Shown: positions 26,937 to 38,208, counted from the first letter of the stretch. The stretch is 64,000 bases of DNA from Bradyrhizobium sp. OK095 (GCF_900109945.1 NZ_FOBX01000011.1:124001-188000); one strand, 5' to 3'. Program-made: numbers and translations. The notes: a model not told the origin generated them from the sequence alone.

Positions 26937-27823
26937 GCCGATCCCCGCACGAGGTGCAGATGGTCCGGCCCGGCCTTGGGATCGGCGACGCCAAAGCGGC
27001 GGCCGTGCTGAAGCGAGGGAATCGCGCGCCGCGCGGTCTCGACCTTGGCCGGATCGATCTTGGCCATGATGATGCCGGGCTCGACATCGCCCTCGGCGAG
27101 GATCTCGCCCCAGGGATCGATGATCAGCGAGTGGCCGAACGTCTCGCGCTTGTTCTCGTGGGTGCCTGCCTGCGCCGCGGCGAAGATGAAGCAGCCGGTC
27201 TCGATCGCGCGTGCACGCAGCAGGATGTGCCAATGCGCCTCGCCGGTCTTGCGGGTGAAGGCCGAGGGCACGGTGATGAAATACGCACCGCTTTCAGCCA
27301 GCGCGCGATAGAGCGCGGGGAAGCGCACGTCGTAGCAGATCGTTAAGCCCACGCGGCCCCAGGGCAGGTCGGAGATCACGGCGGTCTCGCCCGGCTGGTA
27401 GTTGGCGGATTCGCGATAGCTCTCGCCGTCCGGCAGCTCGATGTCGAACATGTGGATCTTGTCGTAGCTCGCGAGCACATTGCCCTCGGGCCCGATCAGG
27501 AAGGAGCGGTTGACCGCCTTTTCCTCCGAGAAGCGCAGCGCCAGCGAGCCGACATGGATGTGGATCTTGAGTTCCGCCGCGAGCGCGCGGTAGGCCTTCA
27601 GCGAGGCGTCGTCCTCTTCGCTCTGGAGGTGCTCGAACAGGGCCTTGCGGTTCAGCTGCATCATATTGCTGACTTCGGGCGTCTGCACATAGTCGGCGCC
27701 GTTCGCCGCCGCCTGCCGGATCAGCCTGGTGGCCTGCGCAAGGCTCGGCTCCGGCATCAGGCCGGTCCGCATCTGAATCATTGCGGCGGTGAAGGTCCTG
27801 TCTTGAGCTTGATCCTGGCTCAT
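26933..27823 (-). CDS. Nitrilase-family carbon-nitrogen hydrolase (Nit1/deaminated glutathione amidase type)
   Basis: A 296-residue enzyme with the nitrilase Glu-Lys-Cys triad: E in TPEVSNMM, K in YDKIHMFDIEL and C in LTICYDVRFP. The IHMFDIELPDGESYRES and AQAGTHENKRETFGHS segments match the branch containing deaminated glutathione amidase. Its partner glutaredoxin 3 lies directly upstream, in line with glutathione repair, so that role is favoured over nitrile hydrolysis. The ATG overlaps the grxC stop as ATGA, and its own stop overlaps the next start the same way. Confidence 0.88.
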   Translation of the reverse strand: MSQDQAQDRTFTAAMIQMRTGLMPEPSLAQATRLIRQAAANGADYVQTPEVSNMMQLNRKALFEHLQSEEDDASLKAYRALAAELKIHIHVGSLALRFSEEKAVNRSFLIGPEGNVLASYDKIHMFDIELPDGESYRESANYQPGETAVISDLPWGRVGLTICYDVRFPALYRALAESGAYFITVPSAFTRKTGEAHWHILLRARAIETGCFIFAAAQAGTHENKRETFGHSLIIDPWGEILAEGDVEPGIIMAKIDPAKVETARRAIPSLQHGRRFGVADPKAGPDHLHLVRGSA

Positions 27824-28095
27824 GACACCGCCTTGACGCTTTCGAGCATGCCGTCGAGCTTGCCTTCGCGGTCGAGCGCGTAGAGGTCGTCGCAGCCGCC
27901 GATATGGGTGCCGCCGATCCAGATCTGCGGGAAGGTCGTGCCCTCGCCGGCGCGATCGTACATCTCGTCGCGCCAGGACGCGTTCTGGGCGACGTCGAAT
28001 TCCGTGAAATTGACCTTCTTGCGGGTCAGCAGCGATTTGGCGGCGGAACAATAGCCGCAGCCGGGCCTGGTGTAGATCTCGACAGCAGCGGTCAT
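27820..28095 (-). CDS. grxC: Glutaredoxin 3
   Basis: A 91-residue thioredoxin-fold protein that reduces disulfides or mixed glutathione disulfides using glutathione. The active site is RPGCGYCSAAK, a CGYC variant of the usual CPYC, with TTFPQIWIGGTHIGGCDD giving the cis-proline and glutathione-binding segment. ATG 28095 gives the family N-terminus MTAAVEIYTRPGC; an in-frame ATG at 28113 adds six residues. It follows comF by 47 bp and overlaps the nitrilase-like gene. Confidence 0.94.
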   Translation of the reverse strand: MTAAVEIYTRPGCGYCSAAKSLLTRKKVNFTEFDVAQNASWRDEMYDRAGEGTTFPQIWIGGTHIGGCDDLYALDREGKLDGMLESVKAVS

Positions 28096-28142
28096 GTTGT
28101 CTGGCGCTCTCATGTCATGAATTCATTGAATTATATGGGACT

Positions 28143-28940
28143 TCACCGGCTCTCGACAACCCGGGCGAAGACCAGCACGTCGACCTGGGCCGCTTTGGCG
28201 CGGAGCAGGGCCCGCGCACAGGCGTCCAGCGTCGCACCTGAGGTCAGGACGTCGTCAACCAGGACGATCCGCCGGCCCTGGACCTCGGCTTGACGGTCGT
28301 TGGATACCTGGAATGCGCCCTGCACATTGGTCGCGCGCTGGGCCCGCGACAGGCCGATCTGCTGCTCGGTGGCGCGGACCCGGCGCAGCACCTCGCCTCG
28401 TGCCTTCACCCCGCACTGCCGCTCGATGATTCGCGCCAGCGCGCCGGACTGGTTGTAGCGGCGGCGCCAGGCCCGGCGCCAATGCAGGGGAACGGGAATG
28501 AGCATGTCGGCGCCGGTGAGCAGCTCGCCGCCCGCGCGCGCCATCCAGCGGCCCATGGCTGGCGCCAGATCGGTGCGGTCCTGGTATTTCAGCGCATGCA
28601 CCAGCGTGCGGGCGACATCGTCATAGCGCACGGCCGCGCGCGCCCGCTGGTAAGCCGGCGGGCTCGCGATCGCCTCCATCGACAACATGTCGGGGCCGGG
28701 GTCATAAACGAAGGGAATCCCGAGGCGCGGGCAATAGGGCCGTTCGATGAACGACAGTCGCCCCCAGCATGCCGCGCAAACGCCCTCGCCGTCGACCGGC
28801 TCGCGGCAGGACACGCACAGCGTCGGCAGCGCGATGTCCAGCGCCAGCCGTGCTGCCCGCGTCAGCACATGGCGGCCAGCCGTCCACGCGGCACGCAGCG
28901 GTGCGGCGATGGAGCGGGTGGGGGCAGCGTCGGCTTCCAT
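28143..28940 (-). CDS. ComF family phosphoribosyltransferase-like protein
   Basis: A 265-residue ComF/GntX-type protein. An N-terminal four-cysteine zinc site (CVSCREPVDGEGVCAACW, about residues 42-59) precedes a type I phosphoribosyltransferase domain with the PRPP motif VLVDDVLTSGATLDACARAL. In naturally transformable bacteria ComF helps uptake of single-stranded DNA; here its role is unproven. It heads the leftward comF-grxC-nit-DUF1178 operon and is divergent from the methyltransferase gene with 64 bp between starts. Confidence 0.88.
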   Translation of the reverse strand: MEADAAPTRSIAAPLRAAWTAGRHVLTRAARLALDIALPTLCVSCREPVDGEGVCAACWGRLSFIERPYCPRLGIPFVYDPGPDMLSMEAIASPPAYQRARAAVRYDDVARTLVHALKYQDRTDLAPAMGRWMARAGGELLTGADMLIPVPLHWRRAWRRRYNQSGALARIIERQCGVKARGEVLRRVRATEQQIGLSRAQRATNVQGAFQVSNDRQAEVQGRRIVLVDDVLTSGATLDACARALLRAKAAQVDVLVFARVVESR

Positions 28941-29004
28941 GGGGGAAAGCTAGCGCCGCACGCCCCGGATTGCCAGAACCGTGGCGATCGGCGTAACCAG
29001 CGGC

Positions 29005-29853
29005 ATGGTTGAGACCCCGCAAACCCCGCCTGCCCTGTTCGATCGTGCCTTGCTGCATGCGCGGCAGCGGCGTGCGCAGGCGCAAGGCGAGGTGACATTC
29101 CTGCTTGATCGTGTCGCCGAGGACATGTCCGACCGGCTGGCTGCGGTGTTGCGCGAGTTTCACGCGGCCGCCGATCTCTGGACGCCCGGCGAGGGGCTTG
29201 CTGGGTTGCGTGCGCGGCTTCCGGCATTACAGCTGACCGCACTCGATCCGGCTGGAGCGGAGACACTTCCGTTCGGACCCGAAAGCTTCGACCTCGTCAT
29301 CTCGGCGCTGGCGCTGCAGTTCGTCAACGACCTGCCGGGCGTACTGGCGCAGGTCCGTCGTGCGCTAAAGCCGGACGGGCTGCTGCTGGCCGCCATGATT
29401 GGCGGCGACAGCCTGACGGAGTTACGCCAGGCCTTTGCCGCGGCGGAGGCCGAGTGCGAGGGCGGCGTGTCGCCGCGCGTGGCACCGTTCGCCGATCTGC
29501 GCGACATCGGCGCGCTGTTGCAGCGGGCGGGGTTTGCGCTGCCGGTCACCGACGTCGATCGCGTCGTGGTGCGCTATTCCAATGCGTTCGCGCTGATGCA
29601 GGATCTCCGCCGCATGGGCGCAGCCAATGTGATGATCGAGCGGCGCCGCACGCCGAGCCGGCGTGCGACCATGCTGCGCATGGCTGAAATCTATGCCGAG
29701 CGCTTTGCCGACGCCGACGGTCGCATCCGCGCGACATTCGACATCATCTGGCTCTCAGGCTGGGCCCCGCATGCGAGCCAGCAGCAGCCGTTAAAGCCGG
29801 GTTCGGCGAAAGCGAGCCTGGCCGAAGCGGTGAAGAAGGCGGGGAAGGAGTGA
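29005..29853 (+). CDS. SAM-dependent methyltransferase, BioC/NDUFAF5-like
   Basis: A 282-residue class I methyltransferase. The N-terminal LFDRALLHARQRRAQAQGE and the later SFDLVISALALQFVNDLPG segment and LKPDGLLLAAMIGGDSLTEL are shared with the mitochondrial complex I assembly factor NDUFAF5 and with BioC. Motif I is poorly conserved. ATG 29005 is used; a GTG 24 bases upstream is possible. The tail is Ala/Lys-rich. The role is inferred from family only. Confidence 0.82.
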   Translation: MVETPQTPPALFDRALLHARQRRAQAQGEVTFLLDRVAEDMSDRLAAVLREFHAAADLWTPGEGLAGLRARLPALQLTALDPAGAETLPFGPESFDLVISALALQFVNDLPGVLAQVRRALKPDGLLLAAMIGGDSLTELRQAFAAAEAECEGGVSPRVAPFADLRDIGALLQRAGFALPVTDVDRVVVRYSNAFALMQDLRRMGAANVMIERRRTPSRRATMLRMAEIYAERFADADGRIRATFDIIWLSGWAPHASQQQPLKPGSAKASLAEAVKKAGKE

Positions 29854-29856
29854 CGC

Positions 29857-29966
29857 GTGTCCCGGACGCGGTGCGGCACGAAGTGACGCTCCGCAGAGCC
29901 GGGACCCTGGAGCCGCGATGGCCCCGGCTCTGCAGCGCACCGCAATTGCGCTGCGTCCGGGGCACG
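29857..29966. repeat. 110-bp intergenic palindromic repeat, copy A
   Basis: The unit starts GTGTCCCGGACGCGGTG and ends GCGTCCGGGGCACG, with an internal GCCGGGACC/GGCCCCGGCTC pair, so it can fold into a long imperfect hairpin between the convergent methyltransferase and mutT genes. Its first 50 bases (29857-29906) match the reverse complement of 47994-48043 at 49 of 50 positions. Confidence 0.8.
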
Positions 29967-29971
29967 CGGCG

Positions 29972-30382
29972 TCACATCAGCAAATCAATCAAATGCGGGA
30001 TCAGCGGAATGTCCGCCGGCGGCATCGGGTAGTCGCGCAGCTTGTTGGCGCGAACCCAGGCGAGGTTTTGACCCTCGCGCGGCGCGGGCTGTCCTTCCCA
30101 GCGCCGGCAAATATAGAGCGGCATCAACAGGTGGAAGGTCTCGTAGCCGTAGCTGGCGAAGGTCAGCGGGGCCAGGCACGGCTCGGCGACGGTAATGCCG
30201 AGCTCCTCGTGGAGCTCGCGGATCAGGCTCTGCTCCGGCCGCTCGCCGGGTTCACACTTGCCGCCGGGAAATTCCCAGAGGCCGGCCAGCGCCTTGCCCT
30301 CGGGGCGCTGCGCGATCAGGACGCGGTTGTCGGCGTCGACCAGCGCGCAGGCCACCACCAGTATCAGTTTGAGATCGGCCAT
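29972..30382 (-). CDS. mutT: Nudix hydrolase MutT, 8-oxo-dGTP diphosphatase type
   Basis: A 136-residue Nudix enzyme that removes oxidised dGTP from the nucleotide pool. The 23-residue Nudix box is complete, starting GGKCEPGERPEQ and ending RELHEELGI, about residues 42-64. ALVDADNRVLIAQRPEGKALAGLWEFPGG-type family residues precede it (about 13-42). Length is typical. It is divergent from the TadG-like gene with 136 bp between starts. Confidence 0.9.
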   Translation of the reverse strand: MADLKLILVVACALVDADNRVLIAQRPEGKALAGLWEFPGGKCEPGERPEQSLIRELHEELGITVAEPCLAPLTFASYGYETFHLLMPLYICRRWEGQPAPREGQNLAWVRANKLRDYPMPPADIPLIPHLIDLLM

Positions 30383-30518
30383 AAGTGATGTCGCTCGCTG
30401 AAGATCGACCGCAACGCTTTGTTAACCTCGTCACGGCCCGCGTTTCTACGGTCTCCATAAGTCATATTTAATCGACCGTTCCTAGAGTGGAGCCACATAA
30501 CCACTCCGGGCCCAACCC

Positions 30519-31868
30519 ATGCGCGCTGCGTTTCGTATCTTCTCGCGCCGATTTGCCCGCGACCAGCGCGGCAATGTTGCGGTGATCTTCGCCCTCTGCT
30601 GCGTTCCCCTGATCACGTTCGTCGGCTGTGCGGTCGATTACTCCCGCGCGACGCAGGTCCGGTCGAAGCTCCAGGCCGCCGCCGACGCGGCCAGCGTCGG
30701 CGCGATCGCCAAGGCCTCGCCGGGATTTATCGCGGCGGGCTCGATGACGTCGGACGGTACGATCGCGGTCGGCGTCACCGATGCCCAGAACATCTTCAAC
30801 GCCAATCGCGCCAACCTGACCGGCTACACGCTCAACAGCGTCACCCCGACCGTCGTCAAGAGCGGCTCGACCATCAACTCGACCGTCTCGTTCACTGCCA
30901 CCATCAACACCATGTTCCTCGGCCTGATCGGCAAGAGCGCGCTGAGCATGAGCGGGACGTCGACGTCAACGGCCAACATGCCGCTCTATGTCGACTTCTA
31001 TCTCCTCCTGGACAACTCGCCGTCGATGGGAGTCGCAGCGACGCCGACCGACATCACGAATTTGCAGGCTAAGACGGGTGGATGCGCATTCGCGTGTCAC
31101 GATACCTCCATGAAGGCCGGCACAAGCAACTACGACATTGCCAAAGCAAATAACATCACGACCCGAATCGACGTGGTGCGCCAGGCGAGCGCTAACTTGA
31201 TGGACACAGCCCAGAACGCGCAAACCTACACAAACCAGTTCAGAATGGCGATCTACGATTTCGGCGCTGCGTCAGCATCGATCGGATTGAGAAATCTGTT
31301 CTCGCTCTCGTCAAGCCTGACGTCCGCCAAGACTGCGGCGGGAAACATCGACCTGATGGCGGTCGCCGGTCAGAATGACGCGTTTACTGCCGATAAAGAT
31401 ACGCCCTTCACGACTATTTTTCCTGCGATCAATAGCGCAATCGCCTCGCCGGGCGCCGGCACATCTTCCGCCCCGCTGAAGTATCTGTTTTTTGTATCGG
31501 ACGGCGTTGCCGATGAAAGCAATGCCTCTTGCCTGAAGACGATGTACAACAAGAATTGGGGAAACATAGCGCCGCGCTGTCAGTCCCCTATCAATCCCAC
31601 ACTGTGCACGACGATCAAGAATCGCGGTATCAAGATCGCGGTGCTGTACACGACGTATCAGCCCCCTACTGACAACTGGTACAACGACTGGATCGCGCCC
31701 TTCAACGCCGGGACGTGGGGGCCGTCTCCGAACAGCGAGATTGCGCAGAACATGCAGAGCTGCGCTTCGCCGGGATTTTATTTCGAGGTCAGCCCGACGC
31801 AAGGCATCTCGGACGCGATGAACGCGCTGTTCAAGAAAGCGGTCGCCGACGCGCGGATCGCGGGGTGA
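30519..31868 (+). CDS. TadE/TadG-family pilus-associated protein with vWA domain
   Basis: A 449-residue protein. An N-terminal transmembrane segment follows RRFARDQRGNVAVIFALCCV, the TadG/Flp-type start, then a von Willebrand A domain with the MIDAS residues in LLLDNSPSMG near residue 167. Such proteins are secreted or membrane-anchored and adhesive. It stands alone here, with no other tad genes. The stretch from about 31040 to 31720 has visibly lower third-position GC than its flanks, with codons such as AAT, ACA and ATA. Function beyond the family is unknown. Confidence 0.85.
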   Translation: MRAAFRIFSRRFARDQRGNVAVIFALCCVPLITFVGCAVDYSRATQVRSKLQAAADAASVGAIAKASPGFIAAGSMTSDGTIAVGVTDAQNIFNANRANLTGYTLNSVTPTVVKSGSTINSTVSFTATINTMFLGLIGKSALSMSGTSTSTANMPLYVDFYLLLDNSPSMGVAATPTDITNLQAKTGGCAFACHDTSMKAGTSNYDIAKANNITTRIDVVRQASANLMDTAQNAQTYTNQFRMAIYDFGAASASIGLRNLFSLSSSLTSAKTAAGNIDLMAVAGQNDAFTADKDTPFTTIFPAINSAIASPGAGTSSAPLKYLFFVSDGVADESNASCLKTMYNKNWGNIAPRCQSPINPTLCTTIKNRGIKIAVLYTTYQPPTDNWYNDWIAPFNAGTWGPSPNSEIAQNMQSCASPGFYFEVSPTQGISDAMNALFKKAVADARIAG

Positions 31869-31890
31869 CGAGAATCTAATCTCTATCACC

Positions 31891-31936
31891 GTCACCCTGA
31901 GGTGGCCGCTTCTTAGCGGCCCTCGAAGGGCGACGC
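31891..31936. repeat. GTCACCCTGAGG / CCTCGAAGGGCGACG repeat fragment
   Basis: This segment shares the CACCCTGAGG and CCTCGAAGGG blocks with the larger palindrome at 45871-45996. It sits between the convergent TadG-like gene and argJ. It is probably a partial or diverged copy of the same dispersed element. Confidence 0.55.
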
Positions 31937-31989
31937 AGCGACAATAGCTTCGCCATTGCGCGGGGATGACGGGGAAAGGGTAGCAGACG

Positions 31990-33231
31990 CTACGACCTGT
32001 AATCCCCGTTGATCGCCACATATTCCTTCGTCAGGTCGCAGGTCAGCACGCGGTCGCGGCCCTTGCCGAGGCCGAGCGAGACCTTGATCGCGATCTCCGG
32101 CGCCTTCATGGCTTCGGACACCTGCGCTTCGTCATAGGACGGATCGCGCGCGCCGCTCTTGGCGACGCGGATGCCGTTGAAGGAGATCGAGAGCTTGTCG
32201 CGATCGGCAGGCTCGCCGGCCTTGCCGACCGCCATCACCACGCGGCCCCAATTGGCGTCTTCGCCCGCGATCGCGGTCTTCACCAGCGGCGAGTTCGCAA
32301 TCGACATCGCGATCTTCCGCGCGGAGGCCTTGGTCTTGGCGCCCTCGACGGTGATCTCGACCAGCTTGCGCGCGCCTTCGCCGTCGCGGGCGACTTGTTC
32401 CGAAAGGTTGGCAAGCACCTGGTTGAAGGCTTTGACGAAGGCCTTCAGCCTGGGATCGCTGGCACGGCTGATCTTTGGCGCGCCGTGTTCGGCGGCAGCG
32501 CCCGTCGCGAAGGCCAGCAGCGTGTCCGACGTCGAGGTGTCGCCATCGATGGTGACGGCATTGAACGTGTCTTCGACACCGGCCTTGAGCAGCGCCTGCA
32601 GCGCGGCAGGCGCGATCGGTGCGTCCGTGAAGATAAAGGACAGCATCGTCGCCATGTCGGGCGCGATCATGCCGGCGCCCTTGGCCATGCCGTTGATGGT
32701 GACCTTGGCCTTGCCGAGCTTGACGGTCGCGGTCGCGACCTTCGGGAAGGTGTCGGTGGTCATGATCGCCTTGGCAGCAGTGAGATAATCGCCGGGCTCG
32801 GAACCCTCGGCGAGACGGCCCAGCACGCCGTCGAACTTTGTTGCATCCAGCGGCTCGCCGATCACGCCGGTCGAGGCCAGGAAGATCTCGCTCTCGCTGC
32901 AGCCGACCGCCTTGGCCGCGATCTTGGCGGTCAGCGCGGTGGAGCTGCGGCCGGTTTTGCCGGTGAAGGCGTTGGCATTGCCGGAATTGACCACCAGCGC
33001 GCGCGCCTTGCCGCCCTTCAGCTTGGCACGGCACCATTCCACAGGCGCGGACGGGCACTTTGACTTGGTGAAGACGCCTGCGACCGCGGTGCCCTTGTCC
33101 ATCACCGCGAGCAGCACGTCGGTGCGGTTCTTGTAGCGGATGCCGGCCTCTGCCGTCGCGAGACGGACGCCCGCGATCACGGGCATGTCGGGAACGCTTT
33201 TCGGGGCGAGGGGAGAGACGGATGAGGACAT
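31990..33231 (-). CDS. argJ: Bifunctional ornithine/glutamate N-acetyltransferase
   Basis: A 413-residue arginine-biosynthesis enzyme that moves the acetyl group from N-acetylornithine to glutamate and may also use acetyl-CoA. The self-cleavage site that yields alpha and beta chains is seen in MAKGAGMIAPDMATMLSF, with cleavage before the threonine. ATG 33231 begins MSSSVSPLAPKSVPDMPVI; the upstream open frame to 33315 includes a hairpin and is not used. It follows the parvulin gene by about 100 bp. Confidence 0.95.
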   Translation of the reverse strand: MSSSVSPLAPKSVPDMPVIAGVRLATAEAGIRYKNRTDVLLAVMDKGTAVAGVFTKSKCPSAPVEWCRAKLKGGKARALVVNSGNANAFTGKTGRSSTALTAKIAAKAVGCSESEIFLASTGVIGEPLDATKFDGVLGRLAEGSEPGDYLTAAKAIMTTDTFPKVATATVKLGKAKVTINGMAKGAGMIAPDMATMLSFIFTDAPIAPAALQALLKAGVEDTFNAVTIDGDTSTSDTLLAFATGAAAEHGAPKISRASDPRLKAFVKAFNQVLANLSEQVARDGEGARKLVEITVEGAKTKASARKIAMSIANSPLVKTAIAGEDANWGRVVMAVGKAGEPADRDKLSISFNGIRVAKSGARDPSYDEAQVSEAMKAPEIAIKVSLGLGKGRDRVLTCDLTKEYVAINGDYRS

Positions 33232-33264
33232 CGCGGGGCGCCTTGGTGGGGTCTGGATATGCAG

Positions 33265-33287
33265 ATGGCCGGGCGATGCCCGGCCAT
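33265..33287. terminator. Hairpin between the parvulin gene and argJ
   Basis: The arms ATGGCCGGGC and GCCCGGCCAT with a short centre form a strong dyad in the roughly 100-bp gap between two leftward genes. No T-run follows on the minus strand, so it may attenuate rather than fully stop transcription into argJ. Confidence 0.5.
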
Positions 33288-33333
33288 TGCGATGCTTAGA
33301 TACTCTTGGCGTCACCGAAGTGACAGCAAATTG

Positions 33334-34254
33334 TTACTTCTTGGCGGGGGGCGCCATCTTGCTGTCAGAGGGCTTGGCGTCGGTCTTGGCCGCGTCTGCC
33401 GGCTTGGCGTCCGCCGCCGGCTGGTCCATCCGCTCGACCTTGGCTTCCGCGCGCAGCTTGGCGACATAGTCGGCCTGGGCCTTGCGGGTCACATACTGCT
33501 CGATCTGGGCCTTGACCTGCTCGAAGTCGGGCGCCTTGCGGCTGCGCTTTTCCTCGACCTTGATGATGTGCCAGCCGAACTGCGACTTTACGGGGTCGGA
33601 GATCTTGCCCGGCTCCAGCGCGAAGGCCACGGCCGAGAATTCCGGCACCATCTGCTCCTTGGTGAAGAAGCCGAGGTCGCCGCCGTCGGCGGAGCCCGGA
33701 TCCTTGGACTTCTTCTTGGCGAGCTCGGCGAAATCGGCGCCCTTGTCGAGCTCGGCCTTCACCGCCTTGGCCTCGTCCTCGGTCTCGACCAGGATGTGGC
33801 GGGCGCGCACTTCCTGCTCGCCGGTGATCTGCTTGGAGGCCTCCTCATAGACCTTCTTCATGGCGTCCGGGGTGGTCGCGGCCTTGCCTTCCTGGGCCAG
33901 CAAATTGTCCATCAACAGGCGGTTGCGGGCGAACGCCATGCGCTTCTTGAATTCCTCGCCGTCCGCGATCTTCTTGTCTTCGGCGGCCTTGCCGACGATT
34001 TTCATGTCGATCAGGAACGACAGGACGTTCTCGTCCTTGGTCGCGGGGTCCATCTGGGCGAGGCTCGGTCCGAGTTCCTCCGCCGCCATGGCGACGTCGC
34101 TCTTCTTGATTTCAGCGCCATTCACCTTTGCCAGGACCGGATCATCGGCAGCCCGGCCGGGACCCGCGATCAGCGCCAGCGCAAGGCAGCCCACGAGGGC
34201 GGTGGCGAGGCCGAAGCGCAGGCCGGTTTTGGTTACCGGGAACGAGGTGGTCAT
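33334..34254 (-). CDS. Periplasmic peptidyl-prolyl isomerase, parvulin type
   Basis: A 306-residue exported chaperone/isomerase for outer-membrane and periplasmic proteins. A signal peptide (LATALVGCLALALIAGPGRA) is followed by a SurA-N-like helical region and one rotamase domain with VRARHILVETEDEAKAV, DPGSADGGDLGFFTKEQMV and FGWHIIKVEEKR. The C-terminus is Ala/Lys/Pro-rich. ATG 34254 is used; upstream codons to 34302 add a non-conserved stretch. It is divergent from secA, both being export genes. Confidence 0.9.
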   Translation of the reverse strand: MTTSFPVTKTGLRFGLATALVGCLALALIAGPGRAADDPVLAKVNGAEIKKSDVAMAAEELGPSLAQMDPATKDENVLSFLIDMKIVGKAAEDKKIADGEEFKKRMAFARNRLLMDNLLAQEGKAATTPDAMKKVYEEASKQITGEQEVRARHILVETEDEAKAVKAELDKGADFAELAKKKSKDPGSADGGDLGFFTKEQMVPEFSAVAFALEPGKISDPVKSQFGWHIIKVEEKRSRKAPDFEQVKAQIEQYVTRKAQADYVAKLRAEAKVERMDQPAADAKPADAAKTDAKPSDSKMAPPAKK

Positions 34255-34607
34255 GGAAAATCCTTTTGTTGAAGCAGGGGGCTGCTCGAAGCGGGCGGAC
34301 ACTCGCCCAATTCAGGGGGCCTTGGCAACGCGAAAAGTCTGTCAAAATGATGAATTAGCCGCAATGCCGCCGCCGTTGACAAGGCCCTGACCGGGCCATA
34401 TCTCTGCCCGGTCGCGACCATGGCGATGGCGTTTATTTTGCTGCGTTTTTGGCCGTTGAACCCAGACTGGCTCAATTCCCACCCATATGGCGGATGACCC
34501 CCGCAGTCCGGGCTCTGGCGCCATCAGGCGTCACGGTGAGTTGATAGGCAGGCGGGTGACAACTTCTTGGCTGCAACGCAGTTGAATCGCGAACACAGGA
34601 ACTAGGC
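34255..34607. promoter_or_regulatory. Divergent parvulin-secA region with long secA leader
   Basis: A well-formed promoter, TTGACA at 34376-34381, a 17-base spacer and TATCTC at 34399-34404, points toward secA and would give a leader of nearly 200 bases. A small dyad GGCCC-TGACC-GGGCC lies inside the spacer. The leader has an open frame of 25 codons at 34420-34497 beginning MAMAFILLRFWPLN, but without a clear ribosome site. A second promoter closer to secA cannot be excluded. Confidence 0.5.
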
Positions 34608-37448
<2,841 letters not shown>

Positions 37449-37506
37449 CGATTAGCTACGCTATCAAGCGCGCGTGAGGCGCGATGCTCGCGCCTCATTC
37501 TCCGCT

Positions 37507-37659
37507 GTCGTCCCTTGCGAACGCAGGGACCCATATTGCGGAATCTATCGACGGCGCGCAGTCGTCGTAGCGCTCGATAAAGCGCAACTACTAATCTTTG
37601 AAACAACCACGGCCTGTGGTTATGGGTCCCGGATCTGCGCTTCGCTTGTCCGGGACGAC
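37507..37659. repeat. Intergenic palindrome between secA and the marR-type gene
   Basis: Outer arms GTCGTCCC (37507-37514) and GGGACGAC (37652-37659), with inner blocks GGGACCCATA and TATGGGTCCC, form a long interrupted palindrome between convergent genes. Its core resembles the palindrome at 2869-2906. The small open frame across it is not a gene. Confidence 0.65.
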
Positions 37660-37688
37660 GTGCTGAGAGGGCGCCGCTAAGCCGCCCC

Positions 37689-38123
37689 TCAATTCGAGCT
37701 GTCGATCAAGCTCTCCAGCAGCCGCTTCAACTCGCTCGTCGACTTGTCGCCGTAGCTCTCCAGGATGTGCTCCTCCTGGTCGACCGCGAGCGAGTTGAGC
37801 TTCTTGCACAGCACCTTGCCGCGGTCGGCGATGAACATCAAAACCTTGCGACGGTCGTGCGGGTCCTGCACGCGATAGACCAGCGTGTCGGAGACCATGC
37901 GGTCGATCATCTTGGTCAGCGTCGGATGATTGAGCAGCACCGCGTCGGCAAGCTCGCCCATCGAATGGCCGTCGCCATCCGACAGCACTTTCAGGATGCG
38001 CCATTGCTCGACGGGTACGCCTTCCTTGCTCAGGCGCAGTTCCAGCTGCCGGTTGATCTCCCGGTTGGCTTGCGCGAGCAGATAAGCGAGATGTTCGGTG
38101 ATCGGGGTGTTCGGTTTTGCCAC
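37689..38123 (-). CDS. MarR family transcriptional regulator
   Basis: A 144-residue winged helix-turn-helix regulator. MGELADAVLLNHPTLTKMID is the recognition helix region, and PHDRRKVLMFIADRGK is the wing with the MarR-typical DxRxxx turn. GTG 38123 gives MAKPNTPITEHLAYLL; a TTG at 38147 would add eight residues. It is divergent from the AmiC-like gene with 179 bp between starts, and a perfect 12-bp palindrome lies between them, so it probably controls the amide locus. The ligand is unknown. Confidence 0.85.
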   Translation of the reverse strand: MAKPNTPITEHLAYLLAQANREINRQLELRLSKEGVPVEQWRILKVLSDGDGHSMGELADAVLLNHPTLTKMIDRMVSDTLVYRVQDPHDRRKVLMFIADRGKVLCKKLNSLAVDQEEHILESYGDKSTSELKRLLESLIDSSN

Positions 38124-38196
38124 GGCTAAGACTTCGTCTTGACCCAAATGAGTGAATGTCTTGCAATCGATGCTGCATCTATATGCACTTCAATTC

Positions 38197-38208
38197 TTGA
38201 ATATTCAA
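38197..38208. promoter_or_regulatory. Perfect 12-bp palindrome, candidate MarR operator
   Basis: TTGAATATTCAA is a perfect dyad in the AT-rich stretch between the divergent MarR and AmiC-like genes, 74 bp from the MarR start and 95 bp from the AmiC-like start. MarR proteins usually bind AT-rich dyads of this size. Binding is inferred from position. Confidence 0.5.

Noticed and set aside
37474..37680. A 68-codon plus-strand frame after secA
   Set aside because: It lies inside a palindromic intergenic repeat.
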